From Acidobacteriota bacterium (GTDB lineage Bacteria > Acidobacteriota > Thermoanaerobaculia > Multivoradales > SZUA-115): a stretch of DNA of 39,135 bases. Under the pieces are notes generated by a model, which searched no databases, was not told the origin of the DNA, and saw only the letters and a program-made list of their open reading frames with translations. How positions within the stretch are numbered: the stretch's first letter is position 1; each line of letters opens with the position of its first letter. The stretch covers positions 1-39,135 of the forward strand of contig JAJRVQ010000109.1 in NCBI GenBank assembly GCA_024277255.1, written 5' to 3'. The position numbers and the translations under genes are program-made. Positions 25,343 to 32,353 of the stretch are shown piece by piece.

Positions 25343-26374
25343 ATGATCGAATTACGCCATCAACCGATGGAGCTGCGCCTGCGCCACACCTTCCGGCTGG
25401 CCCGTGGCGACAGCGACGCGCGCCAGAACCTCGTCGTCGAACTCGAACACGAAGGGCTGGTCGGCCTCGGCGAGGCGGCTCCGATCGCCCGCTACGGCCA
25501 AGACCAAGCCTCGGCGGCGCGGGCGGTCGAGACGATGGTCGAGCGGTTGAACGAGCGAGCGATCAACCCGCGCCACTTCGCCACGGCGGCCCAAAGCGTC
25601 GCCGTCGAGGGGCAGCCCTCGGCCACGGCGGCCTTCGACATGGCTCTGCGCGACCTGGCCGGCAAGCGGCTGGGGGCGCCGCTCTATGAGTTGCTGGGGC
25701 TCGATCCCACCGCGACTCCCGTCACCTCCTTCACCATCGGCATGGACGACCCTGAAACGGTGGTCGCCAAAGTGCGCGAGGCCAGCCGCTTCGCCGTCCT
25801 CAAAGTCAAGATGGGCAGTGCCGGCGACCGCAAAGTGATCGAGGCGGTGCGCAGCGTCAGCGATCAGCCCTTGCGGGTCGATGCCAACGAGGGCTGGACT
25901 CTCGGGGAGGCCGGCGCCCACCTCGCATGGTTGGCCGACAAGGGGGTCGAGCTGGTCGAACAACCGCTACCCGCCGGCCGAATCGAAGAGATGCGCCAGC
26001 TGCGCGCGATGAGCCCTTTGCCTTTGTTTGCAGACGAGAGCGTCGGCGTCGCGGCCGACATCCCCAAACTGGCCGGCGCCTTCGACGGCATCAACATCAA
26101 ACTGATGAAGTGCGGCGGCATCGGCGAAGCGTTGCGCATGATCGCCACCGCCCGCGCCCACGGCATGCAGGTGATGGTCGGCTGCATGATCGAGTCCTCA
26201 CTCGCCATCACCGCCGCCGCCCACCTCGCGCCGTTGATCGACTACGCCGACCTCGACGGCAACCTGCTGTGCGTCAACGATCCGTTCGCCGGGGCGACGG
26301 TCGAGGGGGGTCGGCTGGTCTTGCCTTCCGGGCCGGGGCTGGGAGTGCAAAGACGCTCGACTGAGGATGAATGA
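25343..26374 (+). CDS. Dipeptide epimerase (L-Ala-D/L-Glu epimerase type, enolase superfamily)
   Basis: 343 residues, cytoplasmic. Enolase-superfamily chemistry is visible: K154-V-K156 (VLKVKMGS), metal ligands D180 (VDANEGW), E206 (VEQPLP) and D231 (FADES), the second base in NIKLMKCGGI, and the D-L-D element (YADLDGN, 303-305) typical of dipeptide epimerases. The reaction would convert L-Ala-D-Glu from the murein stem into L-Ala-L-Glu. Other muconate-lactonizing-enzyme-like substrates cannot be excluded, but context with M14, NagZ/NamZ and lysA fits. ATG 19 bp after the serine hydrolase stop. A 56-bp exact copy of part of this gene lies at 31290-31345. Confidence 0.88.
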   Translation: MIELRHQPMELRLRHTFRLARGDSDARQNLVVELEHEGLVGLGEAAPIARYGQDQASAARAVETMVERLNERAINPRHFATAAQSVAVEGQPSATAAFDMALRDLAGKRLGAPLYELLGLDPTATPVTSFTIGMDDPETVVAKVREASRFAVLKVKMGSAGDRKVIEAVRSVSDQPLRVDANEGWTLGEAGAHLAWLADKGVELVEQPLPAGRIEEMRQLRAMSPLPLFADESVGVAADIPKLAGAFDGINIKLMKCGGIGEALRMIATARAHGMQVMVGCMIESSLAITAAAHLAPLIDYADLDGNLLCVNDPFAGATVEGGRLVLPSGPGLGVQRRSTEDE

Positions 26375-26425
26375 ATTCGGGGGCCTCCTCTTTTCGAACG
26401 GCCCTCCTTGAAAGGGAAAGATCGA

Positions 26426-27799
26426 ATGGACGGTTTTGAATACAGGAACGGTGTGCTCCACGCCGGAGAGGTCCCGCTGCCGGCCATCGCCGAAGCGGTG
26501 GGAACCCCCGCCTACGTCTACTCGGCCGACGGCATCCGCACCGCCTTCCACCGGCTGATGGCCGCCTGCACGACGATGGGCGCCAGGCCGCACTACGCCC
26601 TCAAGTCGAGCCCCAACCTGCACATCTGCCGCCTGCTGCGCGAGCTGGGGGCGGGGATGGATGTCGTCTCGGGCGGCGAACTGGAACGGGCCTGGCTGGC
26701 CGGCACGCCGATGGAGGAGATCGTCTTCGCCGGCGTCGGCAAGAGCGACGCCGAATTGCGCGCCGCCTTGAGTGGAAAGTTCAGTTTGCTGGGTGAGGAG
26801 GCGGCGAAGTTCGGACGGAGCGATATCGAAGAGCGCGGCCCGGTCGGTTTGATCAACGTCGAGTCGCCCAGCGAACTGGAACGGCTCTCGGCCATCGCGG
26901 CCGAACTCGGGGTCCGCGCCCAGGTCTGCGTGCGGGTCAACCCCAACGTCGACCCCAAGACCCACGAGTACGTCACCACCGGCAAAGACCGCAACAAATT
27001 CGGCATCGACGTCGACCAAGTGCCCCCCCTCTTCGAGCGCTACCGCGACGACCCCTTCCTCTCCCTGGTCGGTCTCCACGTCCACATCGGCTCTTCCGTG
27101 CGCCAGACCGATCCCTACGCCGACGCCACCAAGGTCGTCCTCGCCCTGATCGACGACCTCGAAGCGGCCGGTCACAAGATCGCCGTCCTAGATCTAGGCG
27201 GCGGCTGGGGCGCCGAGTACGCCAGCGGCGAAGCCCCCAGCGTCGACGCCTACGCTGCCGCCATGGCTCCGCTGATCGCCGAGCGGGTCGCCCAAGGCTT
27301 GCGGGTGATCATCGAGCCCGGCAAGAAAATCATGGCCAACGCCGGCGTGCTGCTCACCCGCGTCCAACACATCAAGCAAGGCCGCACCCGCCGCTTCGTC
27401 ATCTGCGATGCCGGAATGCAAACCCTCATCCGCCCCGCCCTCTACCAAGCCTTCCACTTCATCTGGCCCGTCCAAGTCGAAGAGAAACACCTCCCTCCAA
27501 AACGGGCCGAGCACCTCGACCTCGAAGATCTCCTACGCTGCGACATCGTAGGTCCCATCTGCGAATCCGCCGACTTCCTGGCCCGCGACCGCGACATCCC
27601 CAAAGTGAAACGCGGCGACCTCCTCGCCGTCTTTTCAGCCGGCGCCTACGGCATGTCCATGACCTCCAACTACAACGACCACGGCCGCCCCGTCGAAGTC
27701 ATGACCGACGGAGGCAAGGCCACAGTGATCGGGGAGCGGCAGACGTTGGCCTCAGTGTTGGAACGGGAGCGGGAGGGGCGGAGGTTGGAGTTGGGGTAA
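26426..27799 (+). CDS. lysA: Diaminopimelate decarboxylase
   Basis: 457 residues, PLP-dependent fold-III enzyme converting meso-DAP to lysine. PLP lysine K60 in HYALKSSPN, then DVVSGGEL, HVHIGSS (218-224), LDLGGGWGAEY, EPGKKIMANAG, CESADFLARD and GAYGMSMTSNYN, all family motifs. Slightly longer than usual because of an insertion around residues 115-140. The ATG at 26426 follows AAGGGA; an in-frame TTG at 26408 has no clear site. It is 51 bp after the epimerase, so probably co-transcribed: it may process DAP freed from murein as well as newly made DAP. A diverged copy of its 3' end lies at 31369-31474. Confidence 0.93.
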   Translation: MDGFEYRNGVLHAGEVPLPAIAEAVGTPAYVYSADGIRTAFHRLMAACTTMGARPHYALKSSPNLHICRLLRELGAGMDVVSGGELERAWLAGTPMEEIVFAGVGKSDAELRAALSGKFSLLGEEAAKFGRSDIEERGPVGLINVESPSELERLSAIAAELGVRAQVCVRVNPNVDPKTHEYVTTGKDRNKFGIDVDQVPPLFERYRDDPFLSLVGLHVHIGSSVRQTDPYADATKVVLALIDDLEAAGHKIAVLDLGGGWGAEYASGEAPSVDAYAAAMAPLIAERVAQGLRVIIEPGKKIMANAGVLLTRVQHIKQGRTRRFVICDAGMQTLIRPALYQAFHFIWPVQVEEKHLPPKRAEHLDLEDLLRCDIVGPICESADFLARDRDIPKVKRGDLLAVFSAGAYGMSMTSNYNDHGRPVEVMTDGGKATVIGERQTLASVLEREREGRRLELG

Positions 27800-27895
27800 A
27801 GCTGCCGATGGAGTTGCCCAGGAGGCAGGGTGAGGTAGCCTTGGCATCGAGCGATTCACCAGACGCGCAGTGTGACTCAGAAACCGAGGCGACGG

Positions 27896-29401
27896 ATGCA
27901 TGACTACAAGTGGGCGCCTATCCAGCCCCTGAACGATGAGGACCGCAAGGTTCAGTTGGTCACCATGCAGCCTCTCTACGAGGCCTGGCGCGAAGCGAAA
28001 GCACGCCTTGCCGTGTCGAGCGAGGGTAGTCTTAAGAGATTCACGGAGCGAGTCGTTCGTCGGTTGAGTGTCGAAACCGGAATCCTGGAGAGGATCTATG
28101 ATCTTGACCGTGGAACCACCGAGGCACTGGTGGCTAAGGGATTTCTCGATGATCTCGTTTCCCGCTCCGACACGGATATCGAACCCTCACGGCTCATCGA
28201 CATCCTGCGCGATCAAGAGGCGGCGATTCAGCTCGTCATGGACTGCGTCGCTCATCGGCGCGAGCTAACGAAGGGAATCCTTCACGAACTCCATGAACTC
28301 CTGACCCGACACCAGGGGACAACCGCGGCAATCGACCAATTTGGTCAGCGCCGGGAGATTCCCCTGCGCAAAGGGCGCTTCAAGAAGTATCCCAACAATC
28401 CTCGGCGGCCCGACGGATCGGTGCATGAGTACTGTCCTCCTGTGCAAGTCGAGTCCGAAGTTGAACGGCTTCTCTCGTGGTTCTCCGAGTATTCAGAAGA
28501 GGACCCCATTCTCAGGGCTGCCTGGCTTCACCACCGGTTCACTCAAATACATCCCTACCAAGACGGCAACGGAAGAGTGGCGAGAGCCCTGGTGACCTTC
28601 GTCCTTTTGCGCGCTGAACTCTTACCGCTCGTTATTGATCGGGACCTGCGTGTGGACTACCTTGATGCGCTGCAGGAAGCGGATCAAGGAAACCTCTCTT
28701 CGCTGGTCTCGATGTTCTCCCGGCTGGAGAGCGCCGCTGTGTTGGAAGCTCTCAGCATCGATATTGACAGCGAGGTTACTCGTGACCGCATGCTCACCTC
28801 CGCGGTTATCGCCAGTCTTTCGGCAAAGCTAGGACGCCGGAGGCAAGTTCAGGAGACCGAACTCCGCAGGGCCAATGAGGTTGCGCAATCTCTTCGTGGA
28901 CAGGCCCACGAGCTGGTATTGCAAACTCTGGAGAATCTCAAGGAGCCGCTGTCGAATCTATTCGAGCCCAAGGTGTATCTTAAGGACGGTGGGCCGGACC
29001 ACGGCAATGCCCATTGGTACAAGTACGATGTCATTGAGTCGGCCAAAGCAGCCAAGAAATTCGTGAATTTCGCCGAAGATCACTACTTCGTGAAAGGCAC
29101 CATTCAAACGGACCCTGAGCGCCTCGTTTTTGTAGTCTCCTTCCATCATGTGGGTCGTGAACTCTCTGGCATCATGGAAGCGACCGCCTTTGCGAGATTG
29201 GAGTCCTTTGAGGATTCGGATGAGGATTCGGATGAGGATTCGGGGAAGCGAACGGTGGTGTCTCAGGACTTCTTCGTTTGTTCTCGGGAACCCTTTGTCT
29301 TCACTCATCAGACCAGTGCGAGCGGCGTGAAGGAGCCTTTCGGCCGATGGCTAGACGTGGCGCTTGCGGTAGCCATCAAAGAGTATGGAGATCGACTCTG
29401 A
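27896..29401 (+). CDS. Fic-domain protein (predicted AMPylase-type)
   Basis: 501 residues. Fic core motif HPYQDGNGRVAR at 219-230 matches HPFx(D/E)GNGRxxR, so the catalytic histidine and anion-binding residues are present. An N-terminal helix SVETGILERIYDLDRG (58-73) resembles the self-inhibitory S/TxxxE segment seen before class II Fic cores. The C-terminal half (about 260-501) is unassigned and contains an acidic repeat, EDSDEDSDEDS. Target unknown. Start ATG 27896 follows GAGGCGACGG; a GTG at 27872 is in frame. Its codon use looks more AT-rich than the murein genes, suggesting acquisition. First gene of the accessory island. Confidence 0.88.
   Translation: MHDYKWAPIQPLNDEDRKVQLVTMQPLYEAWREAKARLAVSSEGSLKRFTERVVRRLSVETGILERIYDLDRGTTEALVAKGFLDDLVSRSDTDIEPSRLIDILRDQEAAIQLVMDCVAHRRELTKGILHELHELLTRHQGTTAAIDQFGQRREIPLRKGRFKKYPNNPRRPDGSVHEYCPPVQVESEVERLLSWFSEYSEEDPILRAAWLHHRFTQIHPYQDGNGRVARALVTFVLLRAELLPLVIDRDLRVDYLDALQEADQGNLSSLVSMFSRLESAAVLEALSIDIDSEVTRDRMLTSAVIASLSAKLGRRRQVQETELRRANEVAQSLRGQAHELVLQTLENLKEPLSNLFEPKVYLKDGGPDHGNAHWYKYDVIESAKAAKKFVNFAEDHYFVKGTIQTDPERLVFVVSFHHVGRELSGIMEATAFARLESFEDSDEDSDEDSGKRTVVSQDFFVCSREPFVFTHQTSASGVKEPFGRWLDVALAVAIKEYGDRL
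29210..29245 (+). repeat. 12-bp tandem repeat x3 inside the Fic gene
   Basis: GAGGATTCGGAT, GAGGATTCGGAT and GAGGATTCGGGG follow one another and encode the acidic E-D-S-D repeat. Confidence 0.9.
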
Positions 29402-29407
29402 GTCGAC

Positions 29408-29428
29408 TGCGAAGTGAGCGGTGCTCCG
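29408..29428 (+). repeat. Dispersed 21-bp intergenic repeat, copy 1
   Basis: TGCGAAGTGAGCGGTGCTCC followed by G, just after the Fic stop codon. Related copies occur at 31218, 32306 and 34799, all on the same strand and all between genes. Confidence 0.7.
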
Positions 29429-29476
29429 CTAGCCGGGACCGCGTGCTAGTTCGCCACGCTCTGCTACCATTGCCCA

Positions 29477-29671
29477 ATGAATTGGGAAGAGAGAATCGCA
29501 GCAGACCCGGCTGTGCGTCGCGGCAAGCCCTGTATTGAGGGCACCCGGATCACCGTCTACGATCTGCTCGAGTCCATGGCTGGTGGCATGTCCGAGGCCG
29601 AAATCCTCGCTGATTTGCCAGATCTGTCGCGGGAGGATTTGAGAGCCTACCTGGCGTTTTCCGCTACGTGA
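29477..29671 (+). CDS. DUF433 family protein (antitoxin-like)
   Basis: 64 residues: RIAADPAVRRGKPCIEGTRI, VYDLLESMAGGMSEAEIL, LPDLSREDLRAYLAF. This is the compact helix-turn-helix DUF433 fold, usually paired with a DUF5615 PIN-like toxin gene directly downstream. Here the next gene is a SEC-C protein instead, and no DUF5615 frame is present, so it looks orphaned. It ends a few residues earlier than most DUF433 proteins. ATG at 29477; no strong ribosome-binding site. Confidence 0.8.
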   Translation: MNWEERIAADPAVRRGKPCIEGTRITVYDLLESMAGGMSEAEILADLPDLSREDLRAYLAFSAT

Positions 29672-29720
29672 GCGGTGGCTTGCCGCTTGCGAGTCCAAGG
29701 AGGAGTTGGCCTTGCTGATC

Positions 29721-29734
29721 GTTGGCCGATAGGA
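29721..29734 (+). promoter_or_regulatory. Conserved leader box upstream of SEC-C gene 1
   Basis: GTTGGCCGATAGGA, ending 11 bases before the ATG; the same box at the same distance precedes the second SEC-C gene (34898-34911), although flanking bases differ. It includes an AGGA that may be the ribosome-binding site. Confidence 0.5.
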
Positions 29735-29745
29735 TCAACCCTGCC

Positions 29746-31194
29746 ATGAACCAACCCGGTCGCAACGCCCCCTGCCCCTGCGGTAGTGGCAAGAAGTACA
29801 AGCGCTGCTGTCTGCGCAAAGAGCGTGAGGTGGCCGATGCCGAGTATCAGCGGCAGCGGGGTCCCAGTATCGCTCTGGACTGGTTGATGGCGAACTACTC
29901 GTGGGCGGTGGACGAAGCTCTTCAGATGGATTTCTTTGGCGGCCTGTTCGAGGATGAGCAGGAGAGACTGGCGGATCTTCCCGCGGGTTTGGCGGAGATG
30001 GTGCAGATCAACTCGGCCGAATGGCTTCTCGCGGATGGCGAGATCGATGTTGATCTTGATGACGAGATCGGTGACGAGATCGGTGACGAGTTCGATCACG
30101 AGGCCTACTTCGCTACACAGGGCAATCCGCGCCTGGTCCGTGAGCTTCTGTTGGAGCCGGGCGGCCCGTTGTTCGAGGTGGAGCAGCGTCGTCGGTTGGA
30201 GCAGCTTTTCGCTCGCTCGATGGGGCTCTATGAGGTCGAAGAATCCCGCCCCGGAGAGGGGGTGCGACTGCGCGACACGCTGAGTCGGGAAGAACCGGTC
30301 TCGCTCTGGGTCGAGGAGAAGATGGGTTCGCGTACGCTGCGCCGAGGAGACATCCTCGGGGCGCGGCTGCTGCCCGGTGATCCGCGGACCCTGAGCGGCG
30401 CCCTGTATCCGATTCCGCGCGTTGAATTCCTCGGTCTGAGACCGTCGATCCTTGAGATGCTGCGCAACTGCGAGACTGCCGAGGAGGAGCGGGAGGGCAT
30501 CGCAATGTTGATTGTCGACACCTGGTTGCGGACTCTTGTGGCCTCACCGCCAGAGGTGGTGGACGCTTCCACGGGAGAGCCGCTCCTGCTAGTGACCGAC
30601 CACTACGAGGTCAGAGACTGGGACCGGCTCACCAGCCTGCTGGCCGAGCAAAGCGAGGTGGAAGGTGATCGGGAGCGGGGTTGGATGCGGTTCGAGGATC
30701 TGGAGGACGGCAGGAGCCGGCCGTTGAGCTGGCTCAGTTCCAACCAGAAAGGCCGACTCGAGCTTCTCGCAAGAACTCTGGAGCTGGCCGACGCCGGTTG
30801 CTCGTGGCTCGAGGAACTGGTGGGCGATGCGATCGAACATCGGATTCGCGAACAATCAGATCCGATGAGTTCGGAAGCAGGCTTCAACGTTCCGCCGGCT
30901 AGTCCTGCCGAAGATCCAGAACGGTCTCCCGAAGAGATCACCGCCATCATCCAGATGTCGTTCGAGCAGATCTATGGCAATTGGGTGGACGAGCCGGTGC
31001 CGCTCCTCGGCAATGTCACCCCTCGCCAAGCGCTGGCGGATCACCAGCAGCGGGAAACCGTGATTGAACTACTCAGGACCTATGAGTTCGGCGAAATCGA
31101 GCAAGCGCAGGCTGAGGGGCGCAAGCCGGCTAGCTTCGCCTTTCTGTGGCGCGCGCTGGGACTGAATCCCGAGGAGCACAGCGCGGAGTCCTGA
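29746..31194 (+). CDS. SEC-C motif protein of unknown function, copy 1
   Basis: 482 residues. It begins with a zinc-binding SEC-C motif, PCPCGSGKKYKRCC (residues 9-22), as at the end of SecA. A DE-rich stretch follows (DVDLDDEIGDEIGDEFDHEA, about 105-124, from a 12-bp DNA repeat). A large unassigned region ends in NWVDEPVPLLGNVTPRQAL (about 412-430) and SFAFLWRALGLNPEE. No catalytic motif is recognised. The ATG at 29746 gives the same length as its paralogue at 34923 and starts the conserved sequence; a TTG at 29722 is in frame. Placed directly after the DUF433 gene. Confidence 0.85.
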   Translation: MNQPGRNAPCPCGSGKKYKRCCLRKEREVADAEYQRQRGPSIALDWLMANYSWAVDEALQMDFFGGLFEDEQERLADLPAGLAEMVQINSAEWLLADGEIDVDLDDEIGDEIGDEFDHEAYFATQGNPRLVRELLLEPGGPLFEVEQRRRLEQLFARSMGLYEVEESRPGEGVRLRDTLSREEPVSLWVEEKMGSRTLRRGDILGARLLPGDPRTLSGALYPIPRVEFLGLRPSILEMLRNCETAEEEREGIAMLIVDTWLRTLVASPPEVVDASTGEPLLLVTDHYEVRDWDRLTSLLAEQSEVEGDRERGWMRFEDLEDGRSRPLSWLSSNQKGRLELLARTLELADAGCSWLEELVGDAIEHRIREQSDPMSSEAGFNVPPASPAEDPERSPEEITAIIQMSFEQIYGNWVDEPVPLLGNVTPRQALADHQQRETVIELLRTYEFGEIEQAQAEGRKPASFAFLWRALGLNPEEHSAES

Positions 31195-31217
31195 ATCTTC
31201 GAGGATCGCGATCCGAT

Positions 31218-31238
31218 TACGAAGTGAGTGGCGCTCCG
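31218..31238 (+). repeat. Dispersed 21-bp intergenic repeat, copy 2
   Basis: TACGAAGTGAGTGGCGCTCC followed by G, 24 bp after SEC-C copy 1 stop. It runs directly into the 15-bp tandem repeat. Confidence 0.7.
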
Positions 31239-31286
31239 ATTGGCAGCACTCCGATTGGCAGCGCTCCGATTGGCACTCCGATTAGC
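31231..31286 (+). repeat. 15-bp tandem repeat
   Basis: Three units of GC(G/A)CTCCGATTGGCA (31231-31245, 31246-31260, 31261-31275) and a partial fourth. The unit derives from the 3' half of the dispersed 21-bp repeat. Confidence 0.85.
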
Positions 31287-31289
31287 GGT

Positions 31290-31345
31290 CAAGACCAAGC
31301 CTCGGCGGCGCGGGCGGTCGAGACGATGGTCGAGCGGTTGAACGA
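31290..31345 (+). pseudogene. Fragment of the dipeptide epimerase gene
   Basis: 56 bases identical to 25499-25554 inside the epimerase gene (encoding QDQASAARAVETMVERLNE). The surrounding epimerase sequence is absent, so this is a remnant, not a gene. It keeps the parental strand and is followed by a lysA remnant, the same order as the intact pair. Confidence 0.88.
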
Positions 31346-31368
31346 ACGAACGAGCCATCGACTCCCGC

Positions 31369-31474
31369 CGCCGGTGGAATTCATGACCGACGGAGACCAA
31401 ACCACGGTGATTGGGGAACGGCAGAGCTTGACCTCGGTGTTGGAGCGGGGGCGGGCCGGGTGTTGGTGTTGGGG
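31369..31474 (+). pseudogene. Diverged 3'-end fragment of lysA
   Basis: Encodes PVEFMTDGDQTTVIGERQSL and on to SVLERG, matching the C-terminus of LysA (PVEVMTDGGKATVIGERQTL). It is clearly diverged at the base level, unlike the neighbouring epimerase fragment, which is exact. About 2.1 kb present between these points in the intact locus is missing here. Confidence 0.85.
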
Positions 31475-31555
31475 CGATGCGGTTCCAGTGGCTCAATGGA
31501 GCTTCTTGCCAATCAGTGACGGCTAATGGCAAGATCTATTGCCAGGAGGTTGGCC

Positions 31556-31819
31556 ATGGAAACTACACTCGACCGATTTGGCAGGATCGTCATTCCCAAA
31601 CAGGTCCGCGCGGGGTTGGGGCTGCGCGCTGGCTCTGTTCTCGAGATCAAAGAGCGGGACGATCAGATCATTCTGCGAGTGCGCAGGGAGGAGCCCGATC
31701 TGGTGCGCGAGGATGGAGTGCTTGTCTATACCGGTGAGGCAGTCGATGACCTCGAACAGGCGGTGGAGGTGCAGCGCCGGGCGCGGTCGAGTGAAGCGGC
31801 AGCCTGGCGACCGAAATGA
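31556..31819 (+). CDS. AbrB/SpoVT-fold antitoxin (VapB-like)
   Basis: 87 residues. METTLDRFGRIVIPKQVRAG and LGLRAGSVLEIKERDDQIIL form a swapped-hairpin AbrB DNA-binding domain (1-48); the tail (about 50-87) would bind the toxin. AGGAGG at 31544-31549 lies six bases before the ATG, which fixes the start. The stop overlaps the PIN toxin start (ATGA), the classic antitoxin-toxin arrangement; the pair is expected to repress its own promoter. Confidence 0.9.
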   Translation: METTLDRFGRIVIPKQVRAGLGLRAGSVLEIKERDDQIILRVRREEPDLVREDGVLVYTGEAVDDLEQAVEVQRRARSSEAAAWRPK

Positions 31820-32250
31820 AGGTGTTGCTCGACACCTCGATCCTCGTCGCGGCGTTGATTCGATCCCATCCCCGCCATGCCGAGTCTCGGCTGTGGCTCG
31901 CGCGGGCGCTACGGGGTGAAATTACCTTGATCCTCGCGGCCCACACGCTAGCCGAACTGCACTCGACGCTCACAACCTTGCCAGTGAGGCCAAGGATTTC
32001 TCCGCGCACGGCGAGCCATCTGCGGGACGACAATCTTCCAGAAACGATGGATATCGTGGCTCTCGATGTCGAGGACTATCGCCTTGTCCTGCGGCGAGTC
32101 GCTGAGCTGGGGTTGGCGGGCGGGGTGATCTACGATGCCCTCATCGCACGAGTGGCTGAGAAGGCCCAGGTGGACCGGTTGGTGACCTTGAACGAGCGCC
32201 ACTTCCGTCGCGCATGGCCGGAGGGGGACGAGCGCATCACCGGCCCATGA
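31816..32250 (+). CDS. PIN-domain ribonuclease toxin (VapC-like)
   Basis: 144 residues. PIN acidic residues are visible: D6 (VLLDTSILVAAL), E47 (AHTLAELHS), D107 (GGVIYDALIA), and the final TLNERHF (N126/E127 region) where many members have an aspartate. Predicted Mg-dependent RNase held inactive by the upstream antitoxin. Start overlaps the antitoxin stop. Confidence 0.9.
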   Translation: MKVLLDTSILVAALIRSHPRHAESRLWLARALRGEITLILAAHTLAELHSTLTTLPVRPRISPRTASHLRDDNLPETMDIVALDVEDYRLVLRRVAELGLAGGVIYDALIARVAEKAQVDRLVTLNERHFRRAWPEGDERITGP

Positions 32251-32305
32251 AGTACTCGACCAGTCGCTTGGGGTCCTTGTCGTGTTCTCTTGAGATGCGC
32301 CCGAC

Positions 32306-32326
32306 CGCGAAGCGAGCGGCACTCCG
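32306..32326 (+). repeat. Dispersed 21-bp intergenic repeat, copy 3
   Basis: CGCGAAGCGAGCGGCACTCC followed by G, in the spacer between the convergent VapC-like and DUF262 genes. It is followed by CTCCGATTGGAG, a short hairpin. Confidence 0.65.
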
Positions 32327-32353
32327 ATTGGAGCTCCGATAGATCGGCCTGAC

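Noticed and set aside
27896..29671. Fic-DUF433 as a classical toxin-antitoxin pair
   Set aside because: Fic toxins of that type pair with a small protein carrying the inhibitory motif; DUF433 is unrelated and 75 bp away, and an inhibitory segment is already inside the Fic protein.
31231..31286. Possible CRISPR array
   Set aside because: Units are 15 bp with no spacers and no cas genes are near.
31146..31526. 126-codon plus-strand frame spanning the repeat and scar
   Set aside because: It is made of the SEC-C 3' end in another frame, the tandem repeat, and epimerase and lysA fragments; better explained as remnants than as a gene.
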